Source: Clostridium felsineum DSM 794 (GTDB lineage Bacteria > Bacillota > Clostridia > Clostridiales > Clostridiaceae). From it: a DNA stretch of 64,000 nucleotides. The notes beneath the pieces were generated by a model, which searched no databases, was not told where the DNA came from, and saw only the letters and a program-made list of their open reading frames with translations. The translations under genes and the position numbers were made by a program. Shown here in pieces: positions 16,451 to 26,040 of the stretch. The stretch is taken from positions 1,860,001 through 1,924,000 of the forward strand of contig NZ_CP096980.1 in NCBI RefSeq assembly GCF_002006355.2, read 5' to 3'. Position 1 is the first letter of the stretch. Every line of letters starts with the position of its first letter.

Positions 16451-19204
16451 ATGAAAAGAAGAATAAAACTAAAAAAAATATTTAATAGGATAAATGCTTT
16501 AAGATTAGTAGTAATATTAGTGTTTTTGGCAATTATTATTAAACTTATAAATTTACAAATAGTACAAAGTGATTCTTATAAGGCTCAGGCTAATAATACA
16601 GCACATAAGTTTATAAAAGAAGCTGCACCAAGAGGAGAAATAACAGACTCTACAGGAGCTACTCTTGCAACAAATAAGCAAAGCTTTGATGTTACATATC
16701 TTCAAACAGAGGATAATAAAAATGATTTTTATAATACAATGTCTAAATTATTTTACATTTTAGATAAAAATGGTGAAAAACAAAATGATAGTTTTGGACT
16801 TAAAGTTGATGATAGTGGTTATAGATTTGATTTCAGTACTACAGATGAGAATGAAATAAGAAAAATGCAGCTTAGGTTCCTTAAAGATAGGGGATTTGAA
16901 GAGGATATTATAAAAAAATTATATAAAGGTAAATCGAAGGAAAGTGATATAAGCTCTTCACAGGTTACAAAAGTTAATGATGAACTTCTTAAAATTTCGC
17001 CAAAGAAAGCTTTTGAAACCCTTGTTAAAAACTATAAAATACCAAAATCATACAAGATAACAATAGATGGACAAACTATAAAAAAGAATTGTGATGTTAA
17101 TGATGTTAGAAGATTTATGGTTGTAAAAGATGCAGTTAAGATGAATAGTTATTCTGGATATAAACCGGTTGCAATAGCTAGTAATGTAAAGCAAGAAACT
17201 TCATTTACTATTCTTCAAAAAGCAAATGAACTTCCAGGAATAGATGTTTCAGTTGACCCTATAAGATACTATCCTTATGATAAATTGGCATCTAATGTTT
17301 TAGGATATATAAGTAAAATAACACCTTCAAGTGCAGAACAATCTAAAAGCTATACAGAAAAAGGTTATGATGTAAATAGTGATTTAATAGGTACAACTGG
17401 ACTAGAGGCGTCACTTGAGGATAGACTTAAGGGAACCTCTGGTGGAAGGATTGTAGAGGTTAATAAGCAAGGAAAGATAACGGACGAACTTGCTAAAAAA
17501 GATCCATATCCAGGTCAAAATGTACAGCTTACAATAAATAAAGATGTGCAGTATGCAGCAGAGCAATCGCTTATAAATACTATGGCAGATTTAAGAAAGC
17601 AGGGATCTTCTAATAGTGCAAGTGGATCTACGTACTTAGGAAATGCAACAAGAGGAGCAGCAGTTGTAATAGATGTAAAAACTGGTGGAGTTTTAGCCCT
17701 AGCATCTGTTCCTAACTTTAATCCTAATGATTTTTCAGATCCAAATGGACTTTCAGAGACAGCTACTGAAAAATATTTTTCGACAGATGTTATTGCTAAA
17801 GCTAAGGCTGCAGGAGTTCCAGCAAGTCTTTATGACACTTTATTTCCTGTAAGTAAAAGTAACAGTAATACTAGAATTGATAAATACGATTATCTTGCAA
17901 AGCCGCTTTATGATTATGCAACACTGTCATTAATACCACCAGGATCAACATTTAAACCACTTACAGCTGTAGCTGGGCTTGAAACAGGAGTTATAAATCA
18001 ATATGAAACTATATATGATCCGGGTAGTTTTAACGATGGGATGGGATTTAACCCTCAATTTAAAGCTGATGGATATATGGGATATGTAGATTTAAATACA
18101 GCTATAGCGAAATCAAGTAATGGATATTTTATGACGGTTGGTCAGCGTTTAAGACAAAAGGGTGGAAGTGATATACTAGCAAAATACGCTTGGAAGTTTG
18201 GACTTGGAGTACAGCCAAATTCTAACGTAACTCCATCTACAGGAATAGAAATTCAGGAAAACTTTGGACAAGTATATAATTCTTATACAAATAAAAATAA
18301 TTTTGGTCAACAAGGTCAATGGAGTATAATGGAAAATCTTCAGGCAGGAAAATATTCTAAGGGAATTTCTATAAATTTATATACTGGTGATAATGATTCA
18401 AAGCAGATTTCTTCCTTAAAGGCAGCAATAAAAGATAATATAAAAACTTCTATTTTCAATGGAAAATTTGATAGAGATAAAACAGAAGACCTCATAACTC
18501 AGCTTGTAAGTAATGATCCACTTTATAAAGGAAAGACATTTTCAAAGGCGGATTTAGTAGCTATTGCAGGTTCAATTGTAACTGAAGAGACGAATGATTA
18601 CACACAGGCAACACTTCCGTTTAATGTATACAATGCAGCCATTGGTCAAGGTATAGATGAGTTTACACCTCTTCAACTTGCAAATTATATTGCAACTATA
18701 GCCAATGGTGGAAAAAGGTATAAAGTACACCTTGTAGATAAAGTAACAGATGCAAGTGGTAAGCTTGTATATCAAAATAAGCCAGAGGTGATTGAGGATA
18801 CTCAGGTTAAGCAGTCGACTATAGATGCAGTAAAGAATGGAATGAATGCAGTTAATGATAGAGGTACAGCGGCAGGGGCTTTTGCTAATTTCCCAATACA
18901 AGCAGCAGGAAAAACAGGAACAGCTGATCCTTATTCTCCAGAGGTTGAAGAAAGCATAATGAGATCTTCCTATGCAGTTTATGTTGGATTTGCACCTAGA
19001 GATAATCCACAAATAGCAGTAGCAACAGTTGTATTTGATGGTGGATTTGGTACTGGTATTGCACAAATTTCTAAAAGTATATATGAAGCTTACTTTAAAA
19101 ATCAACTTAAACAACTTAACTTTAATTTTGATACAGATGTAGATGCAAAACCAGAAACTGATGCCACAACTACAGGAAATAATCAAACGCAAACTCAAAA
19201 CTAA
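16451..19204 (+). CDS. Penicillin-binding protein 2 (class B), copy 2
   Basis: A 917-residue paralogue of the preceding gene with the same domain plan: transmembrane helix (about 14-33), dimerisation domain, transpeptidase domain with STFK (Ser499), AKSSNGYF and AAGKTGTADP. No catalytic residue is lost. From about residue 225 onward it is almost identical to copy 1; the first 220 residues differ more. The ATG follows AGAAGGTAGTAG. Its own consensus promoter and a terminator on each side make it an independent transcription unit. Confidence 0.95.
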   Translation: MKRRIKLKKIFNRINALRLVVILVFLAIIIKLINLQIVQSDSYKAQANNTAHKFIKEAAPRGEITDSTGATLATNKQSFDVTYLQTEDNKNDFYNTMSKLFYILDKNGEKQNDSFGLKVDDSGYRFDFSTTDENEIRKMQLRFLKDRGFEEDIIKKLYKGKSKESDISSSQVTKVNDELLKISPKKAFETLVKNYKIPKSYKITIDGQTIKKNCDVNDVRRFMVVKDAVKMNSYSGYKPVAIASNVKQETSFTILQKANELPGIDVSVDPIRYYPYDKLASNVLGYISKITPSSAEQSKSYTEKGYDVNSDLIGTTGLEASLEDRLKGTSGGRIVEVNKQGKITDELAKKDPYPGQNVQLTINKDVQYAAEQSLINTMADLRKQGSSNSASGSTYLGNATRGAAVVIDVKTGGVLALASVPNFNPNDFSDPNGLSETATEKYFSTDVIAKAKAAGVPASLYDTLFPVSKSNSNTRIDKYDYLAKPLYDYATLSLIPPGSTFKPLTAVAGLETGVINQYETIYDPGSFNDGMGFNPQFKADGYMGYVDLNTAIAKSSNGYFMTVGQRLRQKGGSDILAKYAWKFGLGVQPNSNVTPSTGIEIQENFGQVYNSYTNKNNFGQQGQWSIMENLQAGKYSKGISINLYTGDNDSKQISSLKAAIKDNIKTSIFNGKFDRDKTEDLITQLVSNDPLYKGKTFSKADLVAIAGSIVTEETNDYTQATLPFNVYNAAIGQGIDEFTPLQLANYIATIANGGKRYKVHLVDKVTDASGKLVYQNKPEVIEDTQVKQSTIDAVKNGMNAVNDRGTAAGAFANFPIQAAGKTGTADPYSPEVEESIMRSSYAVYVGFAPRDNPQIAVATVVFDGGFGTGIAQISKSIYEAYFKNQLKQLNFNFDTDVDAKPETDATTTGNNQTQTQN

Positions 19205-19211
19205 TACAATA

Positions 19212-19256
19212 GGCCATGTATAGTGATGTTATAAGTTACTGTACATGGCTTTTATT
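19212..19256 (+). terminator. Terminator after PBP2 copy 2
   Basis: GCCATGTA (19213-19220) pairs with TACATGGC (19242-19249), inner AGT/ACT pairing, followed by TTTTATT. Confidence 0.8.
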
Positions 19257-19267
19257 ATAGAAATTTA

Positions 19268-19296
19268 TTTACAATATATTACATTTAAGGTATAAT
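19268..19296 (+). promoter_or_regulatory. Sigma-A promoter of PBP2 copy 3
   Basis: TTTACA (19268-19273), 17-bp spacer and TATAAT (19291-19296). Spacer and flanks (ATATATTACAT) resemble those of the copy 2 promoter, so the promoter was duplicated together with the gene. Confidence 0.8.
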
Positions 19297-19376
19297 TTTA
19301 TATAGCGCTCAAAAATGTTTTAATTTAGTTTTAGTGTATATTTAAAAATAATATTATGGAGAAGGTAGTAATTGTT

Positions 19377-22109
19377 ATGAGAAGAAGAATAAAATTTAAA
19401 AAAATATTTAATAGAATAAATGCGTTAAGGGTAGTAGTCATATTAGTGTTTTTGGCAATTACTATTAAACTTGTAAATCTTCAAATAGTACAGAGTGATT
19501 CTTATAAGGCAGAGGCTAATAATACAGCACATAAATTTATAAAAGAAGCAGCCCCAAGAGGAGAAATAACAGATTCGACTGGAGCTACTCTTGCAACAAA
19601 TAAGCAAAGCTTTGATGTAACATATCTTCAAACTGAGAATAACAATAGTGATTTTTATAATATAATGGCTAAGTTATTTTATATATTGGATAAAAATGGT
19701 GAAAAGCAAAATGATAGTTTTGCACTTAAGGTAGATGATAATGATTATAGATTTGATTTTAGTACTACAGATGATGGCGAAACAAGAAAAATGCAGCTTA
19801 GATTTCTTAAGGATAGAGGTTTTGAAGAAGGCATTATAAAAAAATTATATAAAGGCAAATCAAAAGAAAGTGACCTAGATTCTTCACAAGTTGCAAAAGT
19901 TAATGATGAGCTTCTTAAGATTTCGCCAAAGAAAGCTTTTGAAACCCTTGTTAAAAATTATAAAATACCAAAAGCATATAAGGTAACAATAGATGGACAA
20001 ACTATAAAAAAGAATTGTGATGTTAATGATGTTAGAAGATTTATGGCAGTAAAAGATGCAGTGAAAATGAATACTTATTCGGGATATAAACCAGTTACAA
20101 TAGCGAGCAATGTAAAACAAGATACGTCATTTACTATTCTTCAAAAGGCAAATGAACTTGGAGGAATAGATGTAACAGTTGATCCTATAAGGTATTATCC
20201 TTATGGAAAACTTGCATCAAATGTTCTAGGTTATATAAGTAAAATAGCACCTGCAAGCGCTGGTGAGTCAGATAACTACAAGGAAAGGGGCTATGATGTA
20301 AATACTGATTTAATTGGTACATCTGGTATAGAGTCAGCACTTGAGGATAGGCTTAAGGGAACCTCTGGTGGAAGAATTGTTGAGGTAAATAAGCAGGGAA
20401 AAATTACAGACGAGCTTGCTAAAAAAGATCCATATCCAGGTCAAAATGTGCAGCTTACAATAAATAAAGATGTACAGTATGCAGCAGAACAATCACTTCT
20501 AAATACTATGGCTGATTTAAGGAAGAAGGGCTCTACAAGTTCAGGCAGTGGGGTATCTTATACTGAAAATGCTACAAGAGGAGCGGCTGTTGCAATAGAT
20601 GTAAAAACCGGTGGGGTTTTGGCTTTAGCAACTGAGCCTAACTTTAATCCTAATGATTTTTCAGATCCAAATGGTCTTTCAAAAGAAGCTATAGAAAAAT
20701 ATTTTTCTACGGATGTAATTGCTAAAGCAAAAGCTATAGGGGTTCCAGAGAACCTTTATGATACCTTATTTCCTGTAAGCAAAAGTGATAAAAATGTAAG
20801 AATTGATAAGTATGATTATCTTGCAAAGAATCTTTATGATTATTCTAGACTCTCATTAATACCGCCAGGTTCAACTTTTAAACCACTAACGGCTATAGCA
20901 GGTCTTGAAACTGGTGTTATAACAAGAAATACCACAATTGATGATGAAGGCTTTTTTAATGATGGAATGGGATATAATCCTCAGTTTAAAGCAGATGGAC
21001 CTCAAGGAAATAATAATTTAATAGGGGCCATAGCAAAATCAAGTAATGCATATTTTATGACAGTAGGGCAGAGGTTAAGGGCAGCCTATGGAAGTGATAT
21101 TTTAGCTAAATATGCTTGGAAATTTGGCTTAGGTGTGCCTCCAAATTCTAACATAAATCCATCTACTGGAATAGAAATTCAGGAAAATTTTGGACAGGTA
21201 TATAATTCATATACTAGTAAGAATAGCTTTGGACAACAGGGCGAATGGAATATAATGGAGAAGCTTCAACAGGGTCAATATCTTAAAGGATCATCTCTAA
21301 ACCTCTATACAGGAGATAATGATTCTAAAGCTGTTTCTGATCTTAAAGCTTCTATAAAGGCAAATATAAAGGATTCTATATTTACAGGAAAACCCAATAG
21401 AAGTAAAATGGAAGATCTTATAGAAAATCTTATAAGTAAAGATCCATCATATAAGGGTAAGACATTTTCAAAAGCAGATATAGATGCTTTTACTAGTGGT
21501 ATAGTACATGATGAGGCAGATGAATATTCTCAAGCAACGTTACCTTACAATATTTATAATGCATCTATTGGACAGGGTATAGATGAGTTTACACCACTTC
21601 AACTTGCAAATTATATTGCAACTATAGCTAATGGAGGGAAAAGGTACAAGGTACATCTTGTAGATAAGGTTACAGATGCCAGTGGAAAGGTTGTATATCA
21701 AAATAGGCCAGAGGTAGTTGAAGATACAGGTGTTAGTAAGGCAAATATTGCAGCAGTAAAAGAGGGAATGAATGCAGTTAATGATAGAGGTACAGCAGCA
21801 GGAGCTTTTGATACATTCCCAATACCAGCGGCAGGAAAGACAGGAACGGCAGATCCGTATAGTTCAGAGGTTGAAAGAAGTATAATGAGATCTTCTTATG
21901 CCCTCTATGTTGGTTTTGCACCTAGAGATAACCCCGAGATAGCTATAGCAACAGTTGTATTTGACGGTGGCTTTGGTACAGGAATTACCTCAATTGGGAA
22001 AAATATGTATGAAGCTTATTTCAAAAATGAACTTAAACAAAAATATAATTTCAATTTTGATACAGATGTTGATGCAAAGCCTGAAATTGATGATAATCAA
22101 AATAAATAA
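19377..22109 (+). CDS. Penicillin-binding protein 2 (class B), copy 3
   Basis: A 910-residue third paralogue. STFK (Ser499), AKSSNAYF and AAGKTGTADP are intact. It differs from copies 1 and 2 in the segment after the KTG-proximal helices and in the internal insert (NLYTGDNDSKAVSDLKAS). ATG 19377 is chosen by alignment with copy 2 and the GAGAAGGTAG binding site; an in-frame ATG at 19356 overlaps that site. It has its own promoter and is followed by a strong terminator. Confidence 0.95.
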   Translation: MRRRIKFKKIFNRINALRVVVILVFLAITIKLVNLQIVQSDSYKAEANNTAHKFIKEAAPRGEITDSTGATLATNKQSFDVTYLQTENNNSDFYNIMAKLFYILDKNGEKQNDSFALKVDDNDYRFDFSTTDDGETRKMQLRFLKDRGFEEGIIKKLYKGKSKESDLDSSQVAKVNDELLKISPKKAFETLVKNYKIPKAYKVTIDGQTIKKNCDVNDVRRFMAVKDAVKMNTYSGYKPVTIASNVKQDTSFTILQKANELGGIDVTVDPIRYYPYGKLASNVLGYISKIAPASAGESDNYKERGYDVNTDLIGTSGIESALEDRLKGTSGGRIVEVNKQGKITDELAKKDPYPGQNVQLTINKDVQYAAEQSLLNTMADLRKKGSTSSGSGVSYTENATRGAAVAIDVKTGGVLALATEPNFNPNDFSDPNGLSKEAIEKYFSTDVIAKAKAIGVPENLYDTLFPVSKSDKNVRIDKYDYLAKNLYDYSRLSLIPPGSTFKPLTAIAGLETGVITRNTTIDDEGFFNDGMGYNPQFKADGPQGNNNLIGAIAKSSNAYFMTVGQRLRAAYGSDILAKYAWKFGLGVPPNSNINPSTGIEIQENFGQVYNSYTSKNSFGQQGEWNIMEKLQQGQYLKGSSLNLYTGDNDSKAVSDLKASIKANIKDSIFTGKPNRSKMEDLIENLISKDPSYKGKTFSKADIDAFTSGIVHDEADEYSQATLPYNIYNASIGQGIDEFTPLQLANYIATIANGGKRYKVHLVDKVTDASGKVVYQNRPEVVEDTGVSKANIAAVKEGMNAVNDRGTAAGAFDTFPIPAAGKTGTADPYSSEVERSIMRSSYALYVGFAPRDNPEIAIATVVFDGGFGTGITSIGKNMYEAYFKNELKQKYNFNFDTDVDAKPEIDDNQNK

Positions 22110-22125
22110 TTATAGTATTTTCCAT

Positions 22126-22162
22126 AAAAAAACTCGCAGTTTAAAATGCTGTGAGTTTTTTT
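22126..22162 (+). terminator. Terminator after PBP2 copy 3
   Basis: AACTCGCAG (22131-22139) pairs with CTGTGAGTT (22149-22157), with A-run before and T-run after. Confidence 0.88.
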
Positions 22163-22242
22163 ATTATATAGATGTTACATAATTTATCTTCTCATGGAAA
22201 TAATATTATAAAAGTTCTTCTTTGAGAAGGGATGTAAAATAG

Positions 22243-24969
22243 ATGAAAAAAAGAGTAAAATCCAAAAAAATAGTTTATAGATGTGATGTTCTAATGGCTG
22301 TAGGGATACTACTTTTTTTATGCATTACGTTTAAGCTTATAAATCTTCAAATAACTCGAAGTGTTTTGTATAAAGCAAAGGCAAACATTGCCTCACATAG
22401 ATTTATAAAAGAGTTTGCACCAAGAGGACAAATAATAGATGCTACCCAAACGGTTTTGGCAACCAATAAACAAAGTTTTAATATTACATATATTCAAACT
22501 GATGATAATAAGACAGAGTTCTATAATACGGCAGCTAAGGTATTTTATATTTTAGATAAAAATGGTGAAAAGCAAAATGACAAATTTGAACTTAAGCTTG
22601 ATGGCGGATATAGGTTTGATTTCAATACATCAGATATAGAAAAAATAAAAAGGATGAAGCTCAGATTTCTAAAGGATAGAGGCTTTGAGGAAGATATTAT
22701 AAAAAATATGTACAAAGGAAAAAGGAGAGAAATAGAACTTACAGAGTGTGAAAAAAAACAAGTAGATGATAAGCTGCTTAAAATATCAGCCAAAGAAGCT
22801 TTTGAGAAATTGATTACATATTATGAAATTCCTAAAAAATACTCAATAACAGTTGGCGGACAAAAAATAATTAAAATTTGTGATTTGGAAGATTTAAGAA
22901 GGTTTATGGTAGTTAAAGATGCAGTTAAAATGAATATTTATTCAGGATATAAACCAGTTGTCATAGCAAAGAATGTAAAAGAAGCTACAGCTTTTGAGAT
23001 TCTACAAAAATCAAATGAACTTATGGGAATAAATATATCAGTAGAACCTATAAGATATTATCCGTATGGTAAACTAGCATCAAATGTTTTAGGATATATA
23101 AGTAAAATAACACCTTCAAATTCTAAAGAAATAGATGCGTATAAGGAAAAAGGTTATGATGTTAATACTGATTTAATAGGAATGACAGGAATAGAAGCGG
23201 CTCTTGAGAATAGAATGAGAGGTACTTCTGGAGGAAAAATAGTTGATGTAAATAAGTATGGGAAAATAACTGGTGAGATTGCAAAAAAAGATCCATATCC
23301 AGGTCAAAATGTACAACTTACTATAAACAAAGATGTGCAATATGCGGCAGAACAATCCTTGATAAATACAATGGCAAGGCTTAGACAGCGAAAATCTACA
23401 GTTACTAATTCTGGCACTGCATATTTGGGGAATGCTACAAGGGGAGCAGCTGTTGCTATAGATGTAAAAACAGGAGGAGTGATAGCTTTAGCATCTGTAC
23501 CAAATTTTAACCCTAACGATTTTTCGAATCCAAGTGGTATTTCCAATGATGTAATAGAAAAATATTTTTTGAGCGATATCCTTTCAAAAGCAAAAGATAT
23601 GAATGTGCCAGAGGAACTTTATAATACCTTGTTTCCTAAAGTTGGGGGAGTAAGGATTGATAAATATGACTATCTTCCAAAGCCTCTTTATGATTATGCA
23701 ACATTGTCATTGATACCACCAGGGTCAACCTTTAAATTATTAACAGCTGTAGCAGGTCTTGAAACTGGAGTTATAACAAAAGATACAAAGATTGATGATC
23801 CTGGATATTTTATAGATGGAAATTATAAAGCAGAGTTTAAAGCAGATGGACCACAAGGAACTAATAATTTAATAACTGCTATATCAAAGTCGAGTAATAC
23901 ATATTTTATGACAGTTGGAAAATATTTAAGACAAAAATGTGGCAGTAATGTTTTGGCAAAGTATGCATGGAAGTTTGGACTTGGAGTACCACCAGAGTCC
24001 AATGTAAATCCTTCTACTGGAATAGAGATTAAGGAAAACTTTGGGCAGGTATACAATACTTATACCAGTAAAAATAGCTTTGCTCAGCAGGGTCAGTGGT
24101 TTATAATGGAGGAACTTAAAAACGAAAAATATTTAAAAGGTATATCTATAGATTTGTACACTAGTGATAGTGATTCAAAACAGCTTTCAAACTTAAAAAT
24201 AGCAATAAAGGATAATATAAAAACATCTATAAGTACAGGGAAATTTGATAAAAATAAAATAGAGAATCTTATAGACAAACTTGTGAATACAGATAGCATG
24301 TACAAGAATAAAAAAATTTCAAAGTCAGATATAGAGTATATTGCAAGTTCAATAGTTAAGGTAGAAGAGGATCAGTACAATCAAGCTACTACTACATCCA
24401 ATATTTATGGAGCAGCTATAGGTCAAGGAATTAATGAGTTCACACCACTTCAACTTGCTAATTATGTTGCCACCATAGCTAGTAATGGAAAGAGATATAA
24501 AGTTCATCTTATAGATAGAATTACTAATGTAGATGGAAAAGTAGTGTATGAAAATAGGCCGGAAGTTGTAGAGGATGCAGCAATTAAAAAATCCACTATA
24601 GATGTGGTGAAGGAAGGAATGAATGCAGTTGATGATAGCGGTACTGCTAGTGGTACCTTCGCTAAATTTCCAATATTAACAGCTGGAAAAACAGGAACAG
24701 CAGATCCTTATAGTATTGATACTGAAAAGGCAATAAAAAGAACCTCCTATGCTGTTTATGTTGGTTTTGCTCCTAGAAAAGATCCTAGAATAGCAGTAGC
24801 TACTGTGGTATTTGATGGTGGATTTGGAAGCGGAATTACTAATATTGCTAAAGACATGTATGAAGCTTATTTTAAAGATGTATTAAAAGAGAAAAATTTT
24901 AAATTTGATGTGGATGTAGATGCAAAACCTGAGAATTACAGTGAAAACAATAAGACACTTGAAAGATAG
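22243..24969 (+). CDS. Penicillin-binding protein 2 (class B), copy 4
   Basis: A 908-residue, most diverged member of the array. The catalytic motifs remain: STFK (Ser495, followed by LL instead of PL), SKSSNTYF and TAGKTGTADP. The N-terminal basic stretch (KKRVKSKKIVYRCDVLMAVG) and the helix differ from the other three. ATG follows GAGAAGGGATG. The 80 bases after the previous terminator hold no clear consensus promoter, so it may use an alternative sigma factor or a weak promoter. The divergence suggests an older duplication or a specialised role. Confidence 0.93.
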   Translation: MKKRVKSKKIVYRCDVLMAVGILLFLCITFKLINLQITRSVLYKAKANIASHRFIKEFAPRGQIIDATQTVLATNKQSFNITYIQTDDNKTEFYNTAAKVFYILDKNGEKQNDKFELKLDGGYRFDFNTSDIEKIKRMKLRFLKDRGFEEDIIKNMYKGKRREIELTECEKKQVDDKLLKISAKEAFEKLITYYEIPKKYSITVGGQKIIKICDLEDLRRFMVVKDAVKMNIYSGYKPVVIAKNVKEATAFEILQKSNELMGINISVEPIRYYPYGKLASNVLGYISKITPSNSKEIDAYKEKGYDVNTDLIGMTGIEAALENRMRGTSGGKIVDVNKYGKITGEIAKKDPYPGQNVQLTINKDVQYAAEQSLINTMARLRQRKSTVTNSGTAYLGNATRGAAVAIDVKTGGVIALASVPNFNPNDFSNPSGISNDVIEKYFLSDILSKAKDMNVPEELYNTLFPKVGGVRIDKYDYLPKPLYDYATLSLIPPGSTFKLLTAVAGLETGVITKDTKIDDPGYFIDGNYKAEFKADGPQGTNNLITAISKSSNTYFMTVGKYLRQKCGSNVLAKYAWKFGLGVPPESNVNPSTGIEIKENFGQVYNTYTSKNSFAQQGQWFIMEELKNEKYLKGISIDLYTSDSDSKQLSNLKIAIKDNIKTSISTGKFDKNKIENLIDKLVNTDSMYKNKKISKSDIEYIASSIVKVEEDQYNQATTTSNIYGAAIGQGINEFTPLQLANYVATIASNGKRYKVHLIDRITNVDGKVVYENRPEVVEDAAIKKSTIDVVKEGMNAVDDSGTASGTFAKFPILTAGKTGTADPYSIDTEKAIKRTSYAVYVGFAPRKDPRIAVATVVFDGGFGSGITNIAKDMYEAYFKDVLKEKNFKFDVDVDAKPENYSENNKTLER

Positions 24970-25038
24970 TAGATGATAATCAAAGAAGCTACAATTTTGT
25001 TAGTTTTGTATGCGGAAAATGAATAATAAAAGAAGGAA

Positions 25039-25069
25039 TTTACAAAAAAATGTTGAATTATATTATAAT
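25039..25069 (+). promoter_or_regulatory. Possible promoter of minC
   Basis: TTTACA (25039-25044) and TATAAT (25064-25069) with a 19-bp spacer, longer than ideal. No terminator is seen between PBP2 copy 4 and minC, so readthrough is also possible. Confidence 0.4.
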
Positions 25070-25142
25070 CGAAGAAAGTCATTTCGATATTTTCCCTATA
25101 TTTAGAATTAGCTACTTAGTATAGGATGTGTGGAGGGTTGGT

Positions 25143-25775
25143 ATGATTAGGGACGGAATAACTATTAAGGGAAATAAAGAGGGATTAAATGTAATAATAA
25201 ATATAAATAGTTTCAAAGATTTTGATGAAATGTTGGAGACTTTTATAGAAAAGCTATCCAAGGGAAAAAGATTTTACAAAGGATGTACACTAAAGATCAC
25301 TACACAGCTGAGGGAAATAGATGAAAGAAATACAAGAAGGCTTAAGGATGTTTTATTTGATGAATTTTTGATAAAGGATTGTATTTTTGAAGATAGTGAT
25401 GAAAAGAAAAACAAGGTATTTAGTGGAATTTATGAGGGAAGAACTAAATTTTTAAGAAGGACTATAAGAAGTGGGCAGATTATTAGATATTCAGGAAATG
25501 TAGTTATAGTAGGAGATGCTAACCCTGGTTCGGAAATTTATGCTGGTGGAAATATAATTGTTTTTGGTGTATTAAGAGGGGATGTACATGCTGGATTTAG
25601 CGGAAATGAAAAAGCTATAATTGCTGCCTTAAGGCTTGAACCTAAAATACTTCAAATTTCAAATAGAATTTCTAGAGCGCCAGAGGATGACAGTAAACCT
25701 GATTATCCAGAAGTAGCAAGACTTAAAGGAGATTCTATAATAGTTGAACCATATTCTCCTAATAAATTTATATAA
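25143..25775 (+). CDS. minC: Septum-site inhibitor MinC
   Basis: A 210-residue inhibitor of FtsZ assembly. The N-terminal FtsZ-binding domain (about 1-95) is followed by the C-terminal beta-helical MinC_C domain (about 105-205; GNVVIVGDANPGSEIYAGGN and VFGVLRGDVHAG), which dimerises and binds MinD. ATG 25143 follows TGGAGGG; the in-frame GTG at 25128 would overlap this site. Unlike the common arrangement, minC is separated from minD by 265 bases with a terminator. Confidence 0.94.
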   Translation: MIRDGITIKGNKEGLNVIININSFKDFDEMLETFIEKLSKGKRFYKGCTLKITTQLREIDERNTRRLKDVLFDEFLIKDCIFEDSDEKKNKVFSGIYEGRTKFLRRTIRSGQIIRYSGNVVIVGDANPGSEIYAGGNIIVFGVLRGDVHAGFSGNEKAIIAALRLEPKILQISNRISRAPEDDSKPDYPEVARLKGDSIIVEPYSPNKFI

Positions 25776-25781
25776 AGATTC

Positions 25782-25809
25782 AAAAATGAGGAGATATCCT
25801 CATTTTTTT
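25782..25809 (+). terminator. Terminator between minC and minD
   Basis: ATGAGGA (25786-25792), loop GATA, TCCTCAT (25797-25803), then a run of T. The remaining sequence to 26040 is AT-rich with no promoter I can name confidently. Confidence 0.88.
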
Positions 25810-26040
25810 ATGTTATGACTAATTATCCAACTATGGATTAAATTTACTTTTATTTTGGAGATTTATAAATAAAACTTAGACTAAAAATTAAACAATAACG
25901 AATAATAAAAGGGTTTTTTTGCTTTTTGTAGAATTATTTATAGTGTGTGAAAAATTCTTAAGAATATTATGTAAATAAAATAAAATGTTTATACATATAT
26001 AAAATTCGCCTAACAAATATATTTAATGGAGGTAATATTA

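Larger units (their letters stand above)
13526..24969 (+). repeat. Tandem array of four PBP2 paralogues
   Basis: Four head-to-tail copies of a roughly 910-residue class B penicillin-binding protein gene fill 11.4 kb. By eye copies 1 and 2 are closest, copy 3 next, copy 4 most diverged. Copies 1 and 2 share uninterrupted identical nucleotide runs: 14246-14316 with 17174-17244 (71), 15743-15801 with 18671-18729 (59) and 16149-16221 with 19077-19149 (73), although flanking stretches carry many silent differences. Copies 2 and 3 also share related upstream promoters. Confidence 0.95.

Noticed and set aside
18572..19198. A 208-residue antisense frame in PBP2 copy 2
   Set aside because: Long only because synonymous codon choice in the sense frame lacks antisense stops; composition (many Cys, Tyr, Ile) is not protein-like.
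21955..22182. Forward frame overlapping the end of PBP2 copy 3
   Set aside because: Runs through the terminator and has no binding site; out-of-frame shadow.
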